From Perilla frutescens (taxonomy: Eukaryota > Streptophyta > Magnoliopsida > Lamiales > Lamiaceae): 64,000 nucleotides of DNA. The stretch is taken from assembly GCA_026008535.1 (NCBI GenBank), contig BRKX01000006.1, positions 34,026,664 to 34,090,663 of the forward strand, written 5' to 3'. Positions within the stretch are counted from its first letter, which is position 1; the number at the start of each line of letters is the position of its first letter. The notes below the pieces were generated by a model. The model did not search any database, was not told the DNA's origin, and was given only the letters and a program-made list of their open reading frames with translations. A program made the position numbers and the translations under genes. Below are positions 32,811 to 44,643 of the stretch, in pieces.

Positions 32811-33003
32811 CTACTCAGATTTGTCAGAAGCTTGCTCATCTCCTTCTTCTTCAGATCCTCCTTTAGCATCATCATACTCTGTCTCTTCATCCTCATCAGC
32901 CTCTTCTTCTGCTTCAGCTTCTTCCTCTTCATCAGCTTCCTGCTCCTCTTCATTAGCCTCCTGATCCTCCTCTACAGATTCTTCTTTGTCAACTTCAGCT
33001 TTC
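32811..33003 (-). pseudogene. Envelope-like ORF, acidic C-terminal tail
   Basis: The minus strand encodes a very acidic tail rich in Glu and Asp (for example EEEQEADEEEEAEAEEEADE) ending SDKSE and a stop at 32811-32813. It is the C-terminal end of the ORF at 46098-46649; the two are separated only by the Athila-like insertion and join in frame once that element and one CTTTC copy are removed. The position between pol and the polypurine tract is that of the envelope-like ORF of Sireviruses. Function of such proteins is not established. Confidence 0.7.
32999..33003. repeat. Target-site duplication CTTTC, left copy (Athila-like)
   Basis: CTTTC directly precedes the LTR at 33004 and matches 46093-46097. 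Confidence 0.88.
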
Positions 33004-33282
33004 TGATAAACATGGCTTTTGCATGCATTTGAGCATTTATTTAGATTACATTTGATGATGAATGCATGTATTTGTGGCCTAATTATACTAGTTTTGGAAT
33101 TCGGTGTGCAAGTTCATGTTCTATTGTTTCTTGTTGAAGTTTTAAGCTGAAAAATGGACATATTTGGGATCCAATTCAAGATGAAAAGTTTCTAGAAAGA
33201 TAGAGGATCAAGAGAGGATCACAACGCAACTTGAATCGGGTCGATCGGATGAGAAATAGAAGAGAACGGAGCGAAACGACGG

Positions 33283-33430
33283 AGCAGCGGAGGAGGCCGC
33301 CGACCCAGCCGCCGGATCGGCGGCCACCGGCTTGTGAAATGGTAGAAATCTCTGTATTGCTCACCGACCCAGCTGCCGGTCGCGCGAGCTCTGACTTGTC
33401 AGTCGGCGATTTCAGCGGGTTTTGGCTCCC
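33283..33430. repeat. GC-rich palindromic cluster upstream of the 5' LTR TATA box
   Basis: It contains GCCGCCGACC, CCGCCGGATCGGCGG, CCAGCTGCCGGTCG and GTCGGCGA strings within AT-rich sequence. Related motifs recur at 39801-39930 and 44936-45075. Confidence 0.8.
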
Positions 33431-33483
33431 GGACCTGTTTTCGGCCCACGAACTCTTTTTTTGCCCGGGTTTTCGATACCTAG

Positions 33484-33491
33484 TATAAATA
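33484..33491 (+). promoter_or_regulatory. TATA box of the Athila-like 5' LTR
   Basis: TATAAATA, conserved at 45143-45150 in the 3' LTR, lies just after the GC-rich cluster. Confidence 0.7.
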
Positions 33492-34436
33492 GACTTGTTT
33501 TGCACGAATTTTGGGGACTTTTCCAACATATTAGATTTTATATTCAATTTTCTATGAGGCTATGACCTGCGACATTGGATATTGAAGATTTGAAGTTTTA
33601 TTCAACGAAGCGACATTACGGTTCTTTTAATCTTTTGCAGTATTATTTTACGAGTATGATTTTTATTATTTTCGTTCTTGCTTCCAATTTAATCATGTGT
33701 GAGTAGTCTCTTTTATTAATTCTGGGGTTTGCAATTGGTGTCGAAATTATGCATTAGTTTGATCCTGTTATTTTTCCCTTCCGATTATTGTGTTCAAATG
33801 TTCATGTGTTTATTTCTGATGCATGGATTAGTCGCCATAATTTATGTATGCTAGCTAATTAATTTGAGACCTGGTGGAGATAATTAATTAGTGGGATTAA
33901 GTGGATAATTTGATACACGTTGAGGAACCTGTAAGAGATTTAACCGATGATTTAAGGAGTTAATAATTTACCTAGAGACGAAAGTAATAGTCATTTTATT
34001 AATCTACTGCTACCTTGAGACCTGGCAGAGGTAGGTAGTTATATTTCTGTTTCTTCACCTTTAATCGGATTAAACTAGGATTTATTAGGGTTAGATTATT
34101 GTATAGTGGATACATTTTATGTGCATTCCCTAGGATTAATATCTTGTTAATTGATTGAATTTGTTGAATTATTTCTTCTACATTATTTGTTTATTTCTTC
34201 TACATTATTTGTGTCGTATTGGTTATGTTTATTCTGTTTAATTGTCTTTAAATTTTGTGTCTAGTTTAGAAAACCAAAAAAAAATCGGTAGCCTGGATAA
34301 TAGTAAATTGTTAGCTTAGTATTCAGATTGGTCAAGCATTCAGTCTCTGTGGATATGATACTTTGTTCACCAGTTATATTGCAGTGTCCTGTGTTAGTTA
34401 CAGTATAGTGCATAAATAATTAGTGCATCAACTTTT

Positions 34437-34454
34437 TGGCGCCGTTGCCGGGGA
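34437..34454 (+). other. Primer binding site, tRNA-Asp
   Basis: TGGCGCCGTTGCCGGGGA, six bases after the LTR, is complementary to the 3' end of plant tRNA-Asp, the primer typical of Athila and Tat elements. Confidence 0.93.
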
Positions 34455-34514
34455 CTTATTTTGATTGTTACTCTGATATTATTACTGATAAGGATCTATT
34501 ACTTCAGGTAGTTT

Positions 34515-35479
34515 ATGAGAACAAGGTCTACACAACCACACGTAGACCCTGTTCTCAATTCCCCTGATCGAGCTCACCGACAGAGGAACAAGGAGAAGAG
34601 AAGGAAAGTAAAGGCGATGACTGTGAATGAGGAGAACGCGACAACAAACATGGAGGCATTAGCTAGACGTCTGCAGGAGATGGAGCAACGGCTTGCTCAA
34701 CAAACGGAGCACGAACAAGAAGCAGCACCTCTAAACATGCTGTATCAAGCCCCGACTGAGAGGTATTTAGGAGCCGAATGGGGTGGCGGCATTAATGCCA
34801 ACAACTTCGAGCTTCGTCCAGCATTGATCAACATGGTAGTTGCAGAGCAGTTCAGTGGACGAGCTACTGAAAATCCGAATGCTCATCTGGATGCATTCTT
34901 GGATATTTGTGACACCATCAAGATGAATGGTATTAGTGACGACATCATTCGTATGAGGATGTTCATCTTTTTTCTGAGAGACCGAGCCAAGGAGTGGTTC
35001 AAGAGTTTGGACAAGGGGTCCATTACTACCTAGGATCAGATGTGCCAAGCTTTCCTGGCCAAGTATTTTCCACCATCGAAGGCCCAAAGGATCATAGCTG
35101 AGATCACCCACTTTTCTCAGATGGGCGACAAGTCAATTTATGAAGCTTGGGAGATGTAAAAGGATCTTCTGAGGTCGTGCCCGCAGCATGGGTTCAATAC
35201 GGATCAACAAATCACTCACTTTTACAGTGGTTTGACCAACAATACCAAGAGGTTGGTAGATGCCTCAGTTGGAGGTTGTCTAGTGAATAGAACTACAGCT
35301 GAAGCACTGAGGATCATAGAAGAGATGGCTGCTACTAGCTATCAGTGGCCGATGGAGAGACGACAAACCAAGCCAGCCACTGCAGTCTCTGAGTCTGGAG
35401 TGGACGACTTACGGGCTGAAATTGAGTTGCTGAGGAAACAAATTCTAGAGGAAAGACAGGCACGAAGATCACACAGATA
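34515..35479 (+). pseudogene. Athila-like gag, with in-frame stops
   Basis: The protein starts MRTRSTQPHVDP with a basic N-terminus and a coiled-coil-like stretch (EALARRLQEMEQRL). The retrotransposon gag domain follows (ANNFELRPALINMV ... NPNAHLDAFLDICDTIKMNG ... MFIFFLRDRAKEWFKSL). A TAG at 35031-35033 stands where Athila gags have Trp (SITTWD), fitting G-to-A change. Gag continues in frame (AFLAKYFPPSKAQRI ... FYSGLTN), with a second stop at about 35157 and an end near 35479. Gag would form the virus-like particle; this copy cannot make it whole. Confidence 0.88.
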
Positions 35480-35509
35480 GAAGGGACTGTAAGTGCTCTA
35501 TCCAAGCAG

Positions 35510-36052
35510 TTGAACATGCTAGAGATTCAAGTTGGCCAAATAGCGAACAATTCATCTACTCAACACAAGCCGGGTCAGTTTCTGAGCCAATCTGTGATCA
35601 ATCCAAAAGATCAATGCAATGCTATTCAGTTGAGGAGTGGAACTGAGTACACGAATCATAAGCACCTACTGAAGGATGATGGAGATGATAATATGATCGA
35701 GAGAGTCAATGAGGATGCAGTTCCTACTACAGAGGTTCCCGCTGTACCTACTTCTGCACCAAAAGTGGCGTCTACCACTACTGCAGCCCTGACTGTGCAT
35801 AGGAGTTCAACTGTCCCGTTTGCCACCAGGCTAGCCATGGCGAAGACCGAGCAAAAGATTGAGAAATTTATGGAGATCTTCAAAAAGGTAAACATCAGTA
35901 TCCCTTTATTGGATGCTTTACGAGATATGTCTGGCTATGCTAAATTTTTAAAAGATGTTGTATCTAAGAAGAGGAAGTTGGGAAAGTTTGAGACTGTGAA
36001 TCTATCTGAGAAATGTAGTGCGGTCTTGCAACGAAAGTTGCCTTTGAAGTAG
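35510..36052 (+). pseudogene. Athila-like gag-protease linker region
   Basis: The translation LEIQVGQIANNSS ... INPKDQCNAIQLRSGTEY and, further on, FMEIFKKVNISIPLLDAL and CSAVLQRKLPLK matches the stretch between gag and protease in Athila-type polyproteins. It is in a different frame from the gag part that ends at 35479, so a frameshift separates them. It ends at a TAG just before the protease domain. Confidence 0.8.
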
Positions 36053-36082
36053 AAAGATCTAGGTAGTTTTACTATTGCCTGT

Positions 36083-36460
36083 GTGATTGGTGGTCGTACC
36101 TTTGGGAAGGTGTTGTGTGACTTGGGAGCTAGCATCAATTTGATGCCATCGTCGATATTCAAGAGGCTAGAGATTGGTGAGATTAAGCCGACGGCGATTG
36201 CACTGCAAATGACGGATAGATTTGTTATTTATCCTCGAGGCATTGTGGAAGATGTGTTGGTGAAAATAGAGGACTTCATATTTCCTGCAGATTTTGTGGT
36301 CCTCGACATGCCGGAAGATAAGAATATTCCACTCATTCTTGGTAGACCGTTTCTAGCTACTGGCCGGGCTTTGATTGATGTGCAAGATGGCCAACTGACA
36401 TTCCGGATGAATGATGAGAAAATCACTTTCTCGCTGTATGATAGAGTTGGTGGAAGATGA
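36083..36460 (+). pseudogene. Athila-like aspartic protease domain
   Basis: The segment CDLGASINLMPSSIFKRL contains the DLGA form of the aspartic protease motif usual in Athila/Tat elements, followed by VVLDMPEDKNIPLILGRPFLATG. The domain itself looks complete; stops bound it on both sides (36050s, about 36459). A short open frame continues to 36632 without a recognised domain. Confidence 0.85.
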
Positions 36461-36722
36461 GGCCGTTAGCACTGATGTTCCAATTGCTATGGATGATCCC
36501 CTGCTACACTGTATCCAAAATTCTATTTATTCTGTTGATTCTTTTGAGTCTATTGATTATGCATGTGATGAGATTTTGGAATACCTTGCTACTCTAGATT
36601 CTATGCAGGGACTCCCACTAGAGCCGGTGTAATATTTGGATCTCAAGGATCCAAAGCAAGACCGAGCTGAAAGTTCAGAGGCTACTGCAGCCAAATCGGC
36701 GCCTCTCCCACCAGTTTAGGAG

Positions 36723-38444
36723 ATGAAACCACTTCCGGATCATCTGAAGTATGCTTTTCTTAGTGAGAACGATACTTATCCTGTGATTGTATCAGCTTTA
36801 CTATCTGATTCGGAGTTGGATAAATTGTTGAGAGTGCTGAGGAAATACAAGTCTGCAATAGGTTGGCAAATTTCTGACATAAAGGGGATTAGCCCGTCTA
36901 TTTGTATGCATCGTATTTTGCTTGAGCAGGATCATAAGCCGAAAGTGTAAGCACAACAAAGATTGAATCCGGTGATGCAAGAGGTGGTGAGGAAAGAAGT
37001 TTTAAAACTTCTTGATACCGGCATTATTCATGCCATATCTGACAGCGAGTGGGTGAGCCCGACTTAATGTGTTGCTAAGAAAGGAGGCATGACTGTGGTG
37101 AAAGATGAAATAAATGAGATGATCGCGACTCGGACTGTCACAAGATGGTGAGTGTGCATTGATTACCGCGCTCTCAACGCAGCTACTCGTAAGGATCACT
37201 TTCCTCTTCCTTTTATTGAGCAAATGTTGTATAGACTTGCAGGGTATGAGTATTATTGCTTTTTGGACGGTTATTCGGGTTACAATCAGATCATGATTGC
37301 CTCGGAAGAACAACACAAGTCGGCGTTTACTTGTCTCTACGGTATTTTTGCATACCGATGTATGTCATTTGGTCTCTGCAATGCTCCAGCCACTTTCCAG
37401 AGGTGTATGATGGAGATTTTCCATGGATTCATCGAAAACATTATGGAGGTATTTATGGATGACTTCTCTATCTTTGGTTCCTCTTATGATATTTGTTTGG
37501 AAAATTTGTCTAAGGTTTTGCAGTGATGTGAGGAGACAAATTTGGTTCTGAATTGGGAAAAGTGCCATTTTATGGTTCGGGAAGGTGTGGTACTTGGCCA
37601 CAAAGTCTCTGCTGCCGGCTTGGAGGTTGATCGAGCCAAGGTTATAGCCATCGAGAAGCTATCCTTGCTTACATCTGTTAAAGTAGTTCGTAGCTTCCTT
37701 GGCCATGCTGGATTTTACCGGAGATTTATCAAGGACTTCTCGAAAATCTCCAAGCCTTTGTGTTCTCTGTTGGAGAAAGATGTGAAGTTCAACTTTGATG
37801 ACGAGTGCATGGAAGCATTCGAGAAATTGAAATTGGCTCTGGTAAGTGCTCCTGTTTTAATACATCCTATTTGGACTGAGCCATTTGTTTTGATGTGTGA
37901 TGCCAGTGATCTTGCCGTTGGAGCTGTGTTGGGCCAAAAGCGGGACAAATTCTTCCGTGTCATTCACTATGCCAGCAAGACACTCGATTGTGCCCAACAT
38001 AATTATACAACCATGAAGACGGAGATGCTGGCCGTGGTTTATGCTTTTGACAAATTTTGGGCATACTTGATTGGAGTGAGAACAATTGTCTACACAAACC
38101 ATGCAGCTATCCAGTAGTTCTTTGCCAAGAAAGAGGCCAAGCCAATGTTGATTCGTTGGATCCTTTTGCTGCAAGAGTTTGACATGGAGATCAAGGACCG
38201 CAAAGGGTGTGAGAATGCAGTGGCTGACCATTTGTCTCGTTTGGAGAACCCAATGGAGGGAGATGATCCAAGGCTGCGCATAAATGGGAGCTTCCCTGAT
38301 GAACAAGTGCTTGTGGTGAAGTTGGTGGATGGCACCCCGTGGTACGCCGAAATAGTGAACTATTTGGTGATTCGGGTTGTGCCCAAGGACCTCAGTTTGT
38401 ATCAAAGGAAGAAGTTTCTCCATGATGTCCAATTTAATTTTTAG
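36723..38444 (+). pseudogene. Athila-like reverse transcriptase and RNase H, with stops
   Basis: The RT lead-in LKPLPDHLKYAFL-like segment is followed by CIDYRALNAATRKDHFPLPF, DGYSGYNQI, FGLCNAPATFQRCM and the active-site FMDDFSIFG. RNase H then shows MLCDASDLAVGAVLGQ-like and YASKTLD...TEMLAVVYAF features. Stops interrupt at about 36949, 37066 (CAA to TAA), 37149 and 37525 (both fit CGA to TGA), 38116 and 38442. The frame is otherwise largely preserved, so decay is mainly by substitution. The catalytic Asp pair of RT is retained, yet no full product can be made. Confidence 0.88.
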
Positions 38445-38456
38445 GAGGATCTAATC

Positions 38457-39620
38457 CTATACAAGAGATGTGCCAATACGGTGATTCGGAGATGTGTTTG
38501 AGATGATGAAATATATGCTATTATCGACCAGTGCCACAGATCTCCAAGTGGAGGCCATTTTGCAGCAAATAGAACCGCCATGAAAATCCAACAAAGCGGG
38601 TTCTATTGGCCTCATATTTACCGGGATTGCGACAAGTTTATCTCCAAGTGCAATAGATGCCAACGGGTTGGCAATATTACCAAGAGGAATGAGATGCCAT
38701 AAAAGGCGATGATGGTCGTCGAGCTATTTGATGTGTGGGGGATAGATTTTATGGGACCGTTCCCTAAATCTCGAGGATTCCTCTACATTTTACTTGCTGT
38801 GGAGTACGTTTCTAGATGGGTGGAAACCATTCCTACTACCACCAATGACTCCAAGGTGGTGTTGAAGTTCTTGAGAAAGAATATTTTAACTCGGTTCGGA
38901 GCCCCAAGAGCTTTGCTTAGTGATGGGGGGTCGCACTTCAACAACAAGTGGCTTTGGAGTTTGTTGGCCAAATATGGTGTAAAGCACAAAGTCACGTCTC
39001 CCTACCATCCTCAAGCAAACATACAAGCTGAGCTTGCCAAGTGAGAGATCAAGTAAATTCTCGATAAGACAGTGGTGCATCGAAAAGATTGGGCGGATAG
39101 GCTGGATGATGCTTTGTGGGCCTATCGCACTGCATATAAAGCTCCAATCGGTATGTCTCCTTACCAGCTTGTTTTTGGTAAATCTTGTCATTTACCTATG
39201 GAGATCGAGCACAAGGCATACTGGGCTGTGAGAAAGATAAATTTTGAGTTCCAAGAAGCTGGATTTGAACGAGCCCATCAATTGTTGGAGTTGGAGGAAT
39301 GGAGGAACGATGCCTATGAAAATTCGTGCATTTACAAGGAACGGGCTAGCAAGTTCCATGATCGAATCATTAAGCAAAAAGAGTTCTCTCCGGGGGATGA
39401 AGTTTTGGTATATGATTCGAGATTGAGGTTGTTTCCGGGCAAGCTCAAATCAAGGTGGATGGGCCCATTTGTGGTATACAAGATGAATTGGAATGGCACT
39501 TGTGATCTTTTGCGTGCCGATGGAAGCATATTTACAGTCAATGGACACCGCCTCAAGCACTATTTCTGGCACCCAACTGAGGATAGGAATGTGCGGGTCA
39601 CACTTCTCAATGATCTATGA
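38457..39620 (+). pseudogene. Athila-like integrase, with stops
   Basis: The zinc-finger region (GGHFAANRTAMKIQQSGFYW-like, CNRCQRVGN) is followed by the core with all three catalytic positions: Asp in DVWGIDFMGPFP, Asp in LLSDGGSHF and Glu in HPQANIQAE. The C-terminal part (GMSPYQLVFGKSCHLP ... DEVLVYDSRLRLFPGKLKSRWMGPF) ends at 39620. Stops at about 38701 and 39043 (CGA to TGA after AELAK) split it. No chromodomain is seen, as expected for Athila. Confidence 0.88.
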
Positions 39621-40975
39621 GCCTACTTGAGGTATCGTCTAGCTAAAGACATTAAACGAAGCACTTGGTGGGAGGTAACCCACCGTTTTTGTTTTTACTT
39701 TATTTTTATTTTGTTTGGAGTTTTCATTTTAGTTTTTTTGTTCGTGTGTCGGGGTGTACCCCGTTGTGTTTTTTTTTCCTGCAGCTATATAAAAAAAAAA
39801 TCGGCGCAGCCGCCGATCGGCTGACTCTGGCCGCCGGTCGGCTGACTCTGGCCGCCGGTCGGCGGGCTGCTAGGCGAGGCATCCAGAGAATTCCGCCGAC
39901 CGAGCCGCCGGTCGGCGGATGTCCGGCAGGTAATTTTTTTTATTTTCGGTTTATCGCTAATTAAAAAAAAAAGAAAAAACACTAGATGGACGTTTTTTTT
40001 AATAGAGAGAGAGTCACACTTTTGAAAACAAAATCTTGCTCTCTCCTTTTCCCCTCACAACCCGTCGCCCCCCCCCCCTCCAATTCTCTTCCACCATTTT
40101 TTGCTACTCTTTCTCTCTTCTACTCCTTCCCACACACATCTACACACACAATACTTTAAGGCGTTGAAGGAGAATATCCAATTTGAAGGCAATAAATTCC
40201 ACTTTTGGGGCAAATTTCAATTTTGGTCGAAAATCATCGTTCGAGGTATGTAATTTGACTTCTCTTTGTTATTTGAGCATAGTGGAGTTGTTGTGGAGCT
40301 ATGGGCAACATTATGGTGAAGATTGCATGTTCAAATTCTTTAATTTTTCATTGGAGAATTTTGTCGAACACTTGGTGTGCATATTTGTAATGGGCGAAAT
40401 TGATGAATTTCATGCTTTTGATGGTTGTGGTTCGTTGAGTTGTGGTTGAGAAGGTTGAATGCATGTTGTTGAAGCTCGAGGAATGTTTTGGGGGATGATT
40501 TGAGCACTTGATTTGTCATTGTGGATTATCCTTGGTGAAATTTGTGCTTAATTGTTGAATTTTCTCCATATGTAACTTAAGGGGTGTATATGACATTATT
40601 GCTCTTGGTTATGATTGTTGATGAATTTTTGGTGAGTGAATTGAGCAAATTTGTGTTGCTTTGGAAACTAAATGAGGTGATATTGTGTTGTGGTTTTAAT
40701 TATGACTCTAAAAATGCTTGATAATGTTGTGAAACACAAAGAATGTGAGAATGCCTAAGCTTGACTGTGGTTAGTGTTTTGTGCTTTTTACATGATTAGT
40801 TTTGCCTAGCATTGTCGGTTTGGCTTCTTGAATTAATGTGTGCACTATTTGCTTGTTTTCACTTCTATATTTAAGAGCAATTGTTAAATGTGGTGCATTG
40901 TGATGAATTTTGCATGTTGGGGTGTTGTGAAGCATACAATACTTATTCATCCCCAAGTGTTTGTTGTTTTGGTAG
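39621..40975 (+). other. Noncoding stretch before the envelope-like ORF, with predicted 5'-UTR intron
   Basis: No domain is recognised. The stretch has a TATATAAAA string (39786), a GC-rich palindromic cluster, CT- and CA-rich leader-like sequence (40020-40150, including eleven C), then a donor-like GAG|GTATGT at 40246 and a T-rich acceptor ...TTTTGGTAG ending at 40975. The acceptor abuts the ATG of the next ORF. A spliced leader for that ORF is an inference from these signals; splicing has not been shown. Confidence 0.5.
39801..39930. repeat. GC-rich palindromic repeats inside the Athila-like element
   Basis: Four copies of GCCGCCGRTCGGC, two of them in GACTCTGGCCGCCGGTCGGC context, lie between 39808 and 39920. 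CCGCCGATCGGCGG-type strings are self-complementary. The same motif is in both LTRs. Confidence 0.85.
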
Positions 40976-43258
40976 ATGGCTCCAAAGAAGAAGCAAACTA
41001 CGGGCCGTAGTTCTGGGTCTAGGCGACCCCCTCCCTTTGATGTGCTTTCTCCAGTAACTGATGCTCCTCCAGAGGTTCGAATCCGAGATGCAGAGCTCCG
41101 TACCCAGTACACTACCATGGTTAGGAGAGGGACCGAGCCAACCAAATTTGTGGATAGAGCGTTGCTTCAACAGCTTGGGCTTTGGGATGATGTCGAGAGG
41201 ATGTTCAATAATGTAGGATGGGGAATGTTGCTCATGATGGGTGGCCCTACATATGAGCGAGCTACACTTGAGGTGCTGGGCATGTTTGAGATTTTTTGGC
41301 CAGCTGACAACTCTTGGGATGCCACGTGCATGAACTTCCAGTTCCTGAACACTGCTCACACACTATACATGGACCAGATTAATGCCATTTACCAGTGCCC
41401 AGTCGGCGGGATCATCAAGAAACCGTGGGACTTCAAATCACATGAGTTTTGGAGGCTCATCACTCTTGAGATGACTAAGTTTATATCGGGCAAGTTCCGG
41501 GAAACTAGCATTAGGAATCCAGTCTTTCGGTTCATACAGCGCATTCTAACCCACATTATTCTCGCACGGAAAGATAACAACAATGTGTGCTTGGATGAAC
41601 TCTTCATACTATGGGCTATGCTACACAGTCAGCCTCTGGACTTGGCCTGTTTCTTAGTGCTGCAGCTCTTTCACATCTAGACTGCAGATCGAGGTCTCAT
41701 ATGCAAAGGAGGCGTGCTCAATCCAATACTTGAGCATGTGCTAGGAGGCCCTATCACGTAGCTGCAGCCTATGGTGGGCGAGATGTGCTTCTCCATACGC
41801 CATTTTGTTGATATGAGGTTCTTGACGAGTGTCCTTTCCCCAGTTGCCTTCCGTCAGACTGCACAGGATCACTTTCCACTGCCTATGCCTCATTTGACTA
41901 CAGTGTCTGACTACTACACTCCGAACAATTGGAGTCTGGATACGCCTGCCCATCGCGCAGCTTGACAGTTCCGTGCACCGGGCTATGTGGAAGATGTGGC
42001 TGAGGAGGAACGAGATGAGGCTCATGATGGAGCCGATGCTAAGGAGGACCAATCTGGTACTTCACGTGGATGCCGATAGCTTGGGCTTTGGGATGATGTC
42101 GAGAGGATGTTCAATAATGTAGGATGGGGAATGTTGCTCATGATGGGTGGCCCTACATATGAGCGAGCTACACTTGAGGTGCTGGGCACGTTTGAGATTT
42201 TTTGGCCAGCTGACAACTCTTGGGATGCCACGTGCATGAGCTTCTAGTTCCTGAACACTGCTCACACACTGTACATGGACCAGATTAATGCCATTTACCA
42301 GTGCCCAGTCGGCGGGATCATCAAGAAACCTTGGGACTTCAAATCACATGAGTTTTGGAGGCTCATCACTCTTGAGATGACTAAGTTTATATCGGGCAAG
42401 TTCCGGGAAACTAGCATTAGGAATCCAGTCTTTCGGTTCATACAGCGCATTCTAACCCACATTATTCTCGCACGGAAAGATAACAACAATGTGTGCTTGG
42501 ATGAACTCTTCATACTATGGGCTATGCTACACAGTCAGCCTCTGGACTTGGCCTGTTTCTTAGTGCTGCAGCTCTTTCACATCTAGACTGCAGATCGAGG
42601 TCTCATATGCAAAGGAGGCGTGCTCAATCCAATACTTGAGCATGTGCTAGGAGGCCCTATCACGTAGCTGCAGCCTATGGTGGGCGAGATGTGCTTCTCC
42701 ATACACCATTTTGTTGATATGAGGTTCTTGACGAGTGTCGTTCCCCCAGTTGCCTTCCGTCAGACTGCACAGGATCACTTTCCACTGCCTATGCCTCATT
42801 TGACTACAGTGTCTGACTACTACACTCCGAACAATTGGAGTCTGGATACGCCTGCCCATCGCGCAGCTCCACAGTTCCGTGCACCGGGCTATGTGGAAGA
42901 TGTGGCTGAGGAGGAACGAGATGAGGCTCATGATGGAGCCGATGCTGAGGAGGACCAATCTGGTACTTCACGTGGATGCCGACGGCAGCGAGATGTCGGT
43001 ATAGAGGAGAGCTTGGAACAACTGCAGGAACAACTCCGTCAGTTGGAGACACAGTTCTCCGTTGCACGAGGCGACATCACTATGATCCGCCATACGCAGT
43101 AGGAGATACGAGCCGAACAGCGGGCATTCCAGATGGACATCCAGACCCGTTTTGATGCTGCTGAGAGACGGGATGAGCAGATGTTAGAGATGATGCGCCG
43201 CTTTGAGGCTTATCAGATGAGTCAGGGCCATCAGTTGCCACCGGCACCCCCGTCTTAG
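40976..43258 (+). pseudogene. Athila-like envelope-position ORF (ORF3), internally duplicated
   Basis: The ORF starts MAPKKKQTTGRSSGSRRPPP, a basic N-terminus, and resembles the Athila third-ORF family (NNVGWGMLLMMGGPTYERATLEVLG ... WPADNSWDATC ... PVGGIIKKPW). It ends in a Gln/Glu-rich coiled-coil-like tail (ESLEQLQEQLRQLETQF) and a stop at 43256-43258. One reading frame runs through, with in-frame stops at 41678, about 41757, about 41964, 42077, about 42245, their copies in the second unit, and 43102 (CAG to TAG). A 906-bp in-frame tandem duplication doubles the middle. Role of this ORF is unknown; envelope-like function was proposed for the family from position. Confidence 0.82.
41173..42984. 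repeat. 906-bp tandem duplication in ORF3 (two units)
   Basis: Unit 1 is 41173-42078 and unit 2 is 42079-42984. The length is 302 codons, so frame is kept. The copies differ at only a few bases (for example TTGACAG against TCCACAG near 41965/42871). The junction creates a TAG at 42077-42079. Shared stops predate the duplication; private stops postdate it. Confidence 0.93.
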
Positions 43259-44630
43259 TTTGGAGTTGTAAGTGAAGCCCCCCACACATTTATTCTCTAT
43301 TCTTCCCACCATACGTATTCTCTTTGCTGTTGAATAAGTTTGGGAGAGGGGGATGGGGAGTAAAATGTGTACGCTGGCTTCGTTCTTTCTGTTTACTGTT
43401 TTCTAGTGGATTGTTAATTCTCTTTACGCTTTTATTGTTATTCAGACTGCTTGAGAGTCATGTATGTGTGAACTCGTGAAATGCTGATGATGAAAAAGGG
43501 TTGTATTGTGAAAATATTGCATGGATTCGACTGAATTTGACTTGTTTGAATGGATGTGCTCAAATCAAGCATGATTAGTCCTGTGAGTTTTTGAGCCTTA
43601 AACTGTTTATCATTGCACATTTGATTCCTTTCATGATTGTTTGTTGTGCATGCATGGGTGTGTCTAGAACTTGCCTTGGTTTCTATTCGAATTACTTGAT
43701 TTTATGGAGAATTTAGAAGTGATTTGAGGCCATCTTTTCATAGCCGCATTAATTCCTAAACACTAACCGAAAACAATCGACCTTTGCTAGCCAATGTCGA
43801 GCCATAATTGCCTCTTGTTCATGAACTTGGATGATAGGGGGTTCGGAAGGTGACTACGGGTATCTTTTAATGAAAATTAGTGTTGATTGTGGGGGATGAT
43901 GGAGATGTGGAAAATTTGGGGTGAAAATTATTCTCATAAGCTCGATGTGAGAACAAAAAAAGAAAAGGATAGAAAAAATGAATGACGAAAAAATTTGTGT
44001 GAGGAAAAAATTGAAAATAGAAGAGTCAAATTGTAAGAAGCTAGCAATTGAGATTGTTTGCTATTTGTGGACTCCTTTGTTTATTTAATTGTGAGTGAGC
44101 ATAAGAGAATATACTTTTTGCACGAGAAAAAGAGTATGTATATTTGAGTAGTGCAGTAGAGCGGGAGAGTGTTAGAAGATGGATTTTGGATCCATACTCG
44201 GGTTTGAATTAGAAAGACGGTTGTTGTGGTTTGAATTTTGGAGTCACTTAGCCAAATTTCCTAACCTTGACCAATGTCCCGACATTACATCCCAAATCAA
44301 AGACCTCATTGATCTTTATTCTTTATACTATTGAGTTGAGTGTTTTAGACTATTGGCAAGCCTATGGTTCACAGTTGTTCATTGCATTTGATTCGATGAG
44401 CGTTATCTTATACACTTGTGAGACGAGTGATACACATGCCAGTGAGATTCATGCTTTGATTTATGGATATTAAATTGTGCAGAAATTTGAATGAGTTAAT
44501 GGAGGTTGAATTTGTGTAATTTACATGGTTTTGAGCTTGTGCGTGAAGCATTCGTGATCGAGTTTGCTGTCGTCCCCTTGTTTATATGTTCTTAATGTTC
44601 TCCTCATTGTCCGGAGACGAACAATGGTTC
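43259..44630 (+). other. Noncoding 3' region of the Athila-like element
   Basis: About 1.37 kb of AT-rich sequence lies between ORF3 and the polypurine tract. I see no domain, only short chance ORFs and purine-rich runs (about 43930-44040). Confidence 0.8.
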
Positions 44631-44643
44631 AAGTTTGGGGGAT
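44631..44643 (+). other. Polypurine tract of the Athila-like element
   Basis: AAGTTTGGGGGAT directly precedes the 3' LTR start TGATAATCATGGC. Confidence 0.85.

Larger units (their letters stand above)
33004..34430 (+). repeat. 5' LTR of the Athila-like element (1427 bp)
   Basis: It begins TGATAAACATGGC and ends TAGTGCATCA, followed by the PBS region. Compared with the 3' LTR it lacks about 22 bp inside a cluster of CCGCCG...CGGCGG palindromes, consistent with slippage between the repeats. Confidence 0.92.

Noticed and set aside
32832..33032. Plus-strand Phe/Leu/Ser-rich 66-codon ORF resembling a membrane protein
   Set aside because: It is the antisense reading of the Glu/Asp-rich envelope-like tail and extends into the Athila-like LTR.
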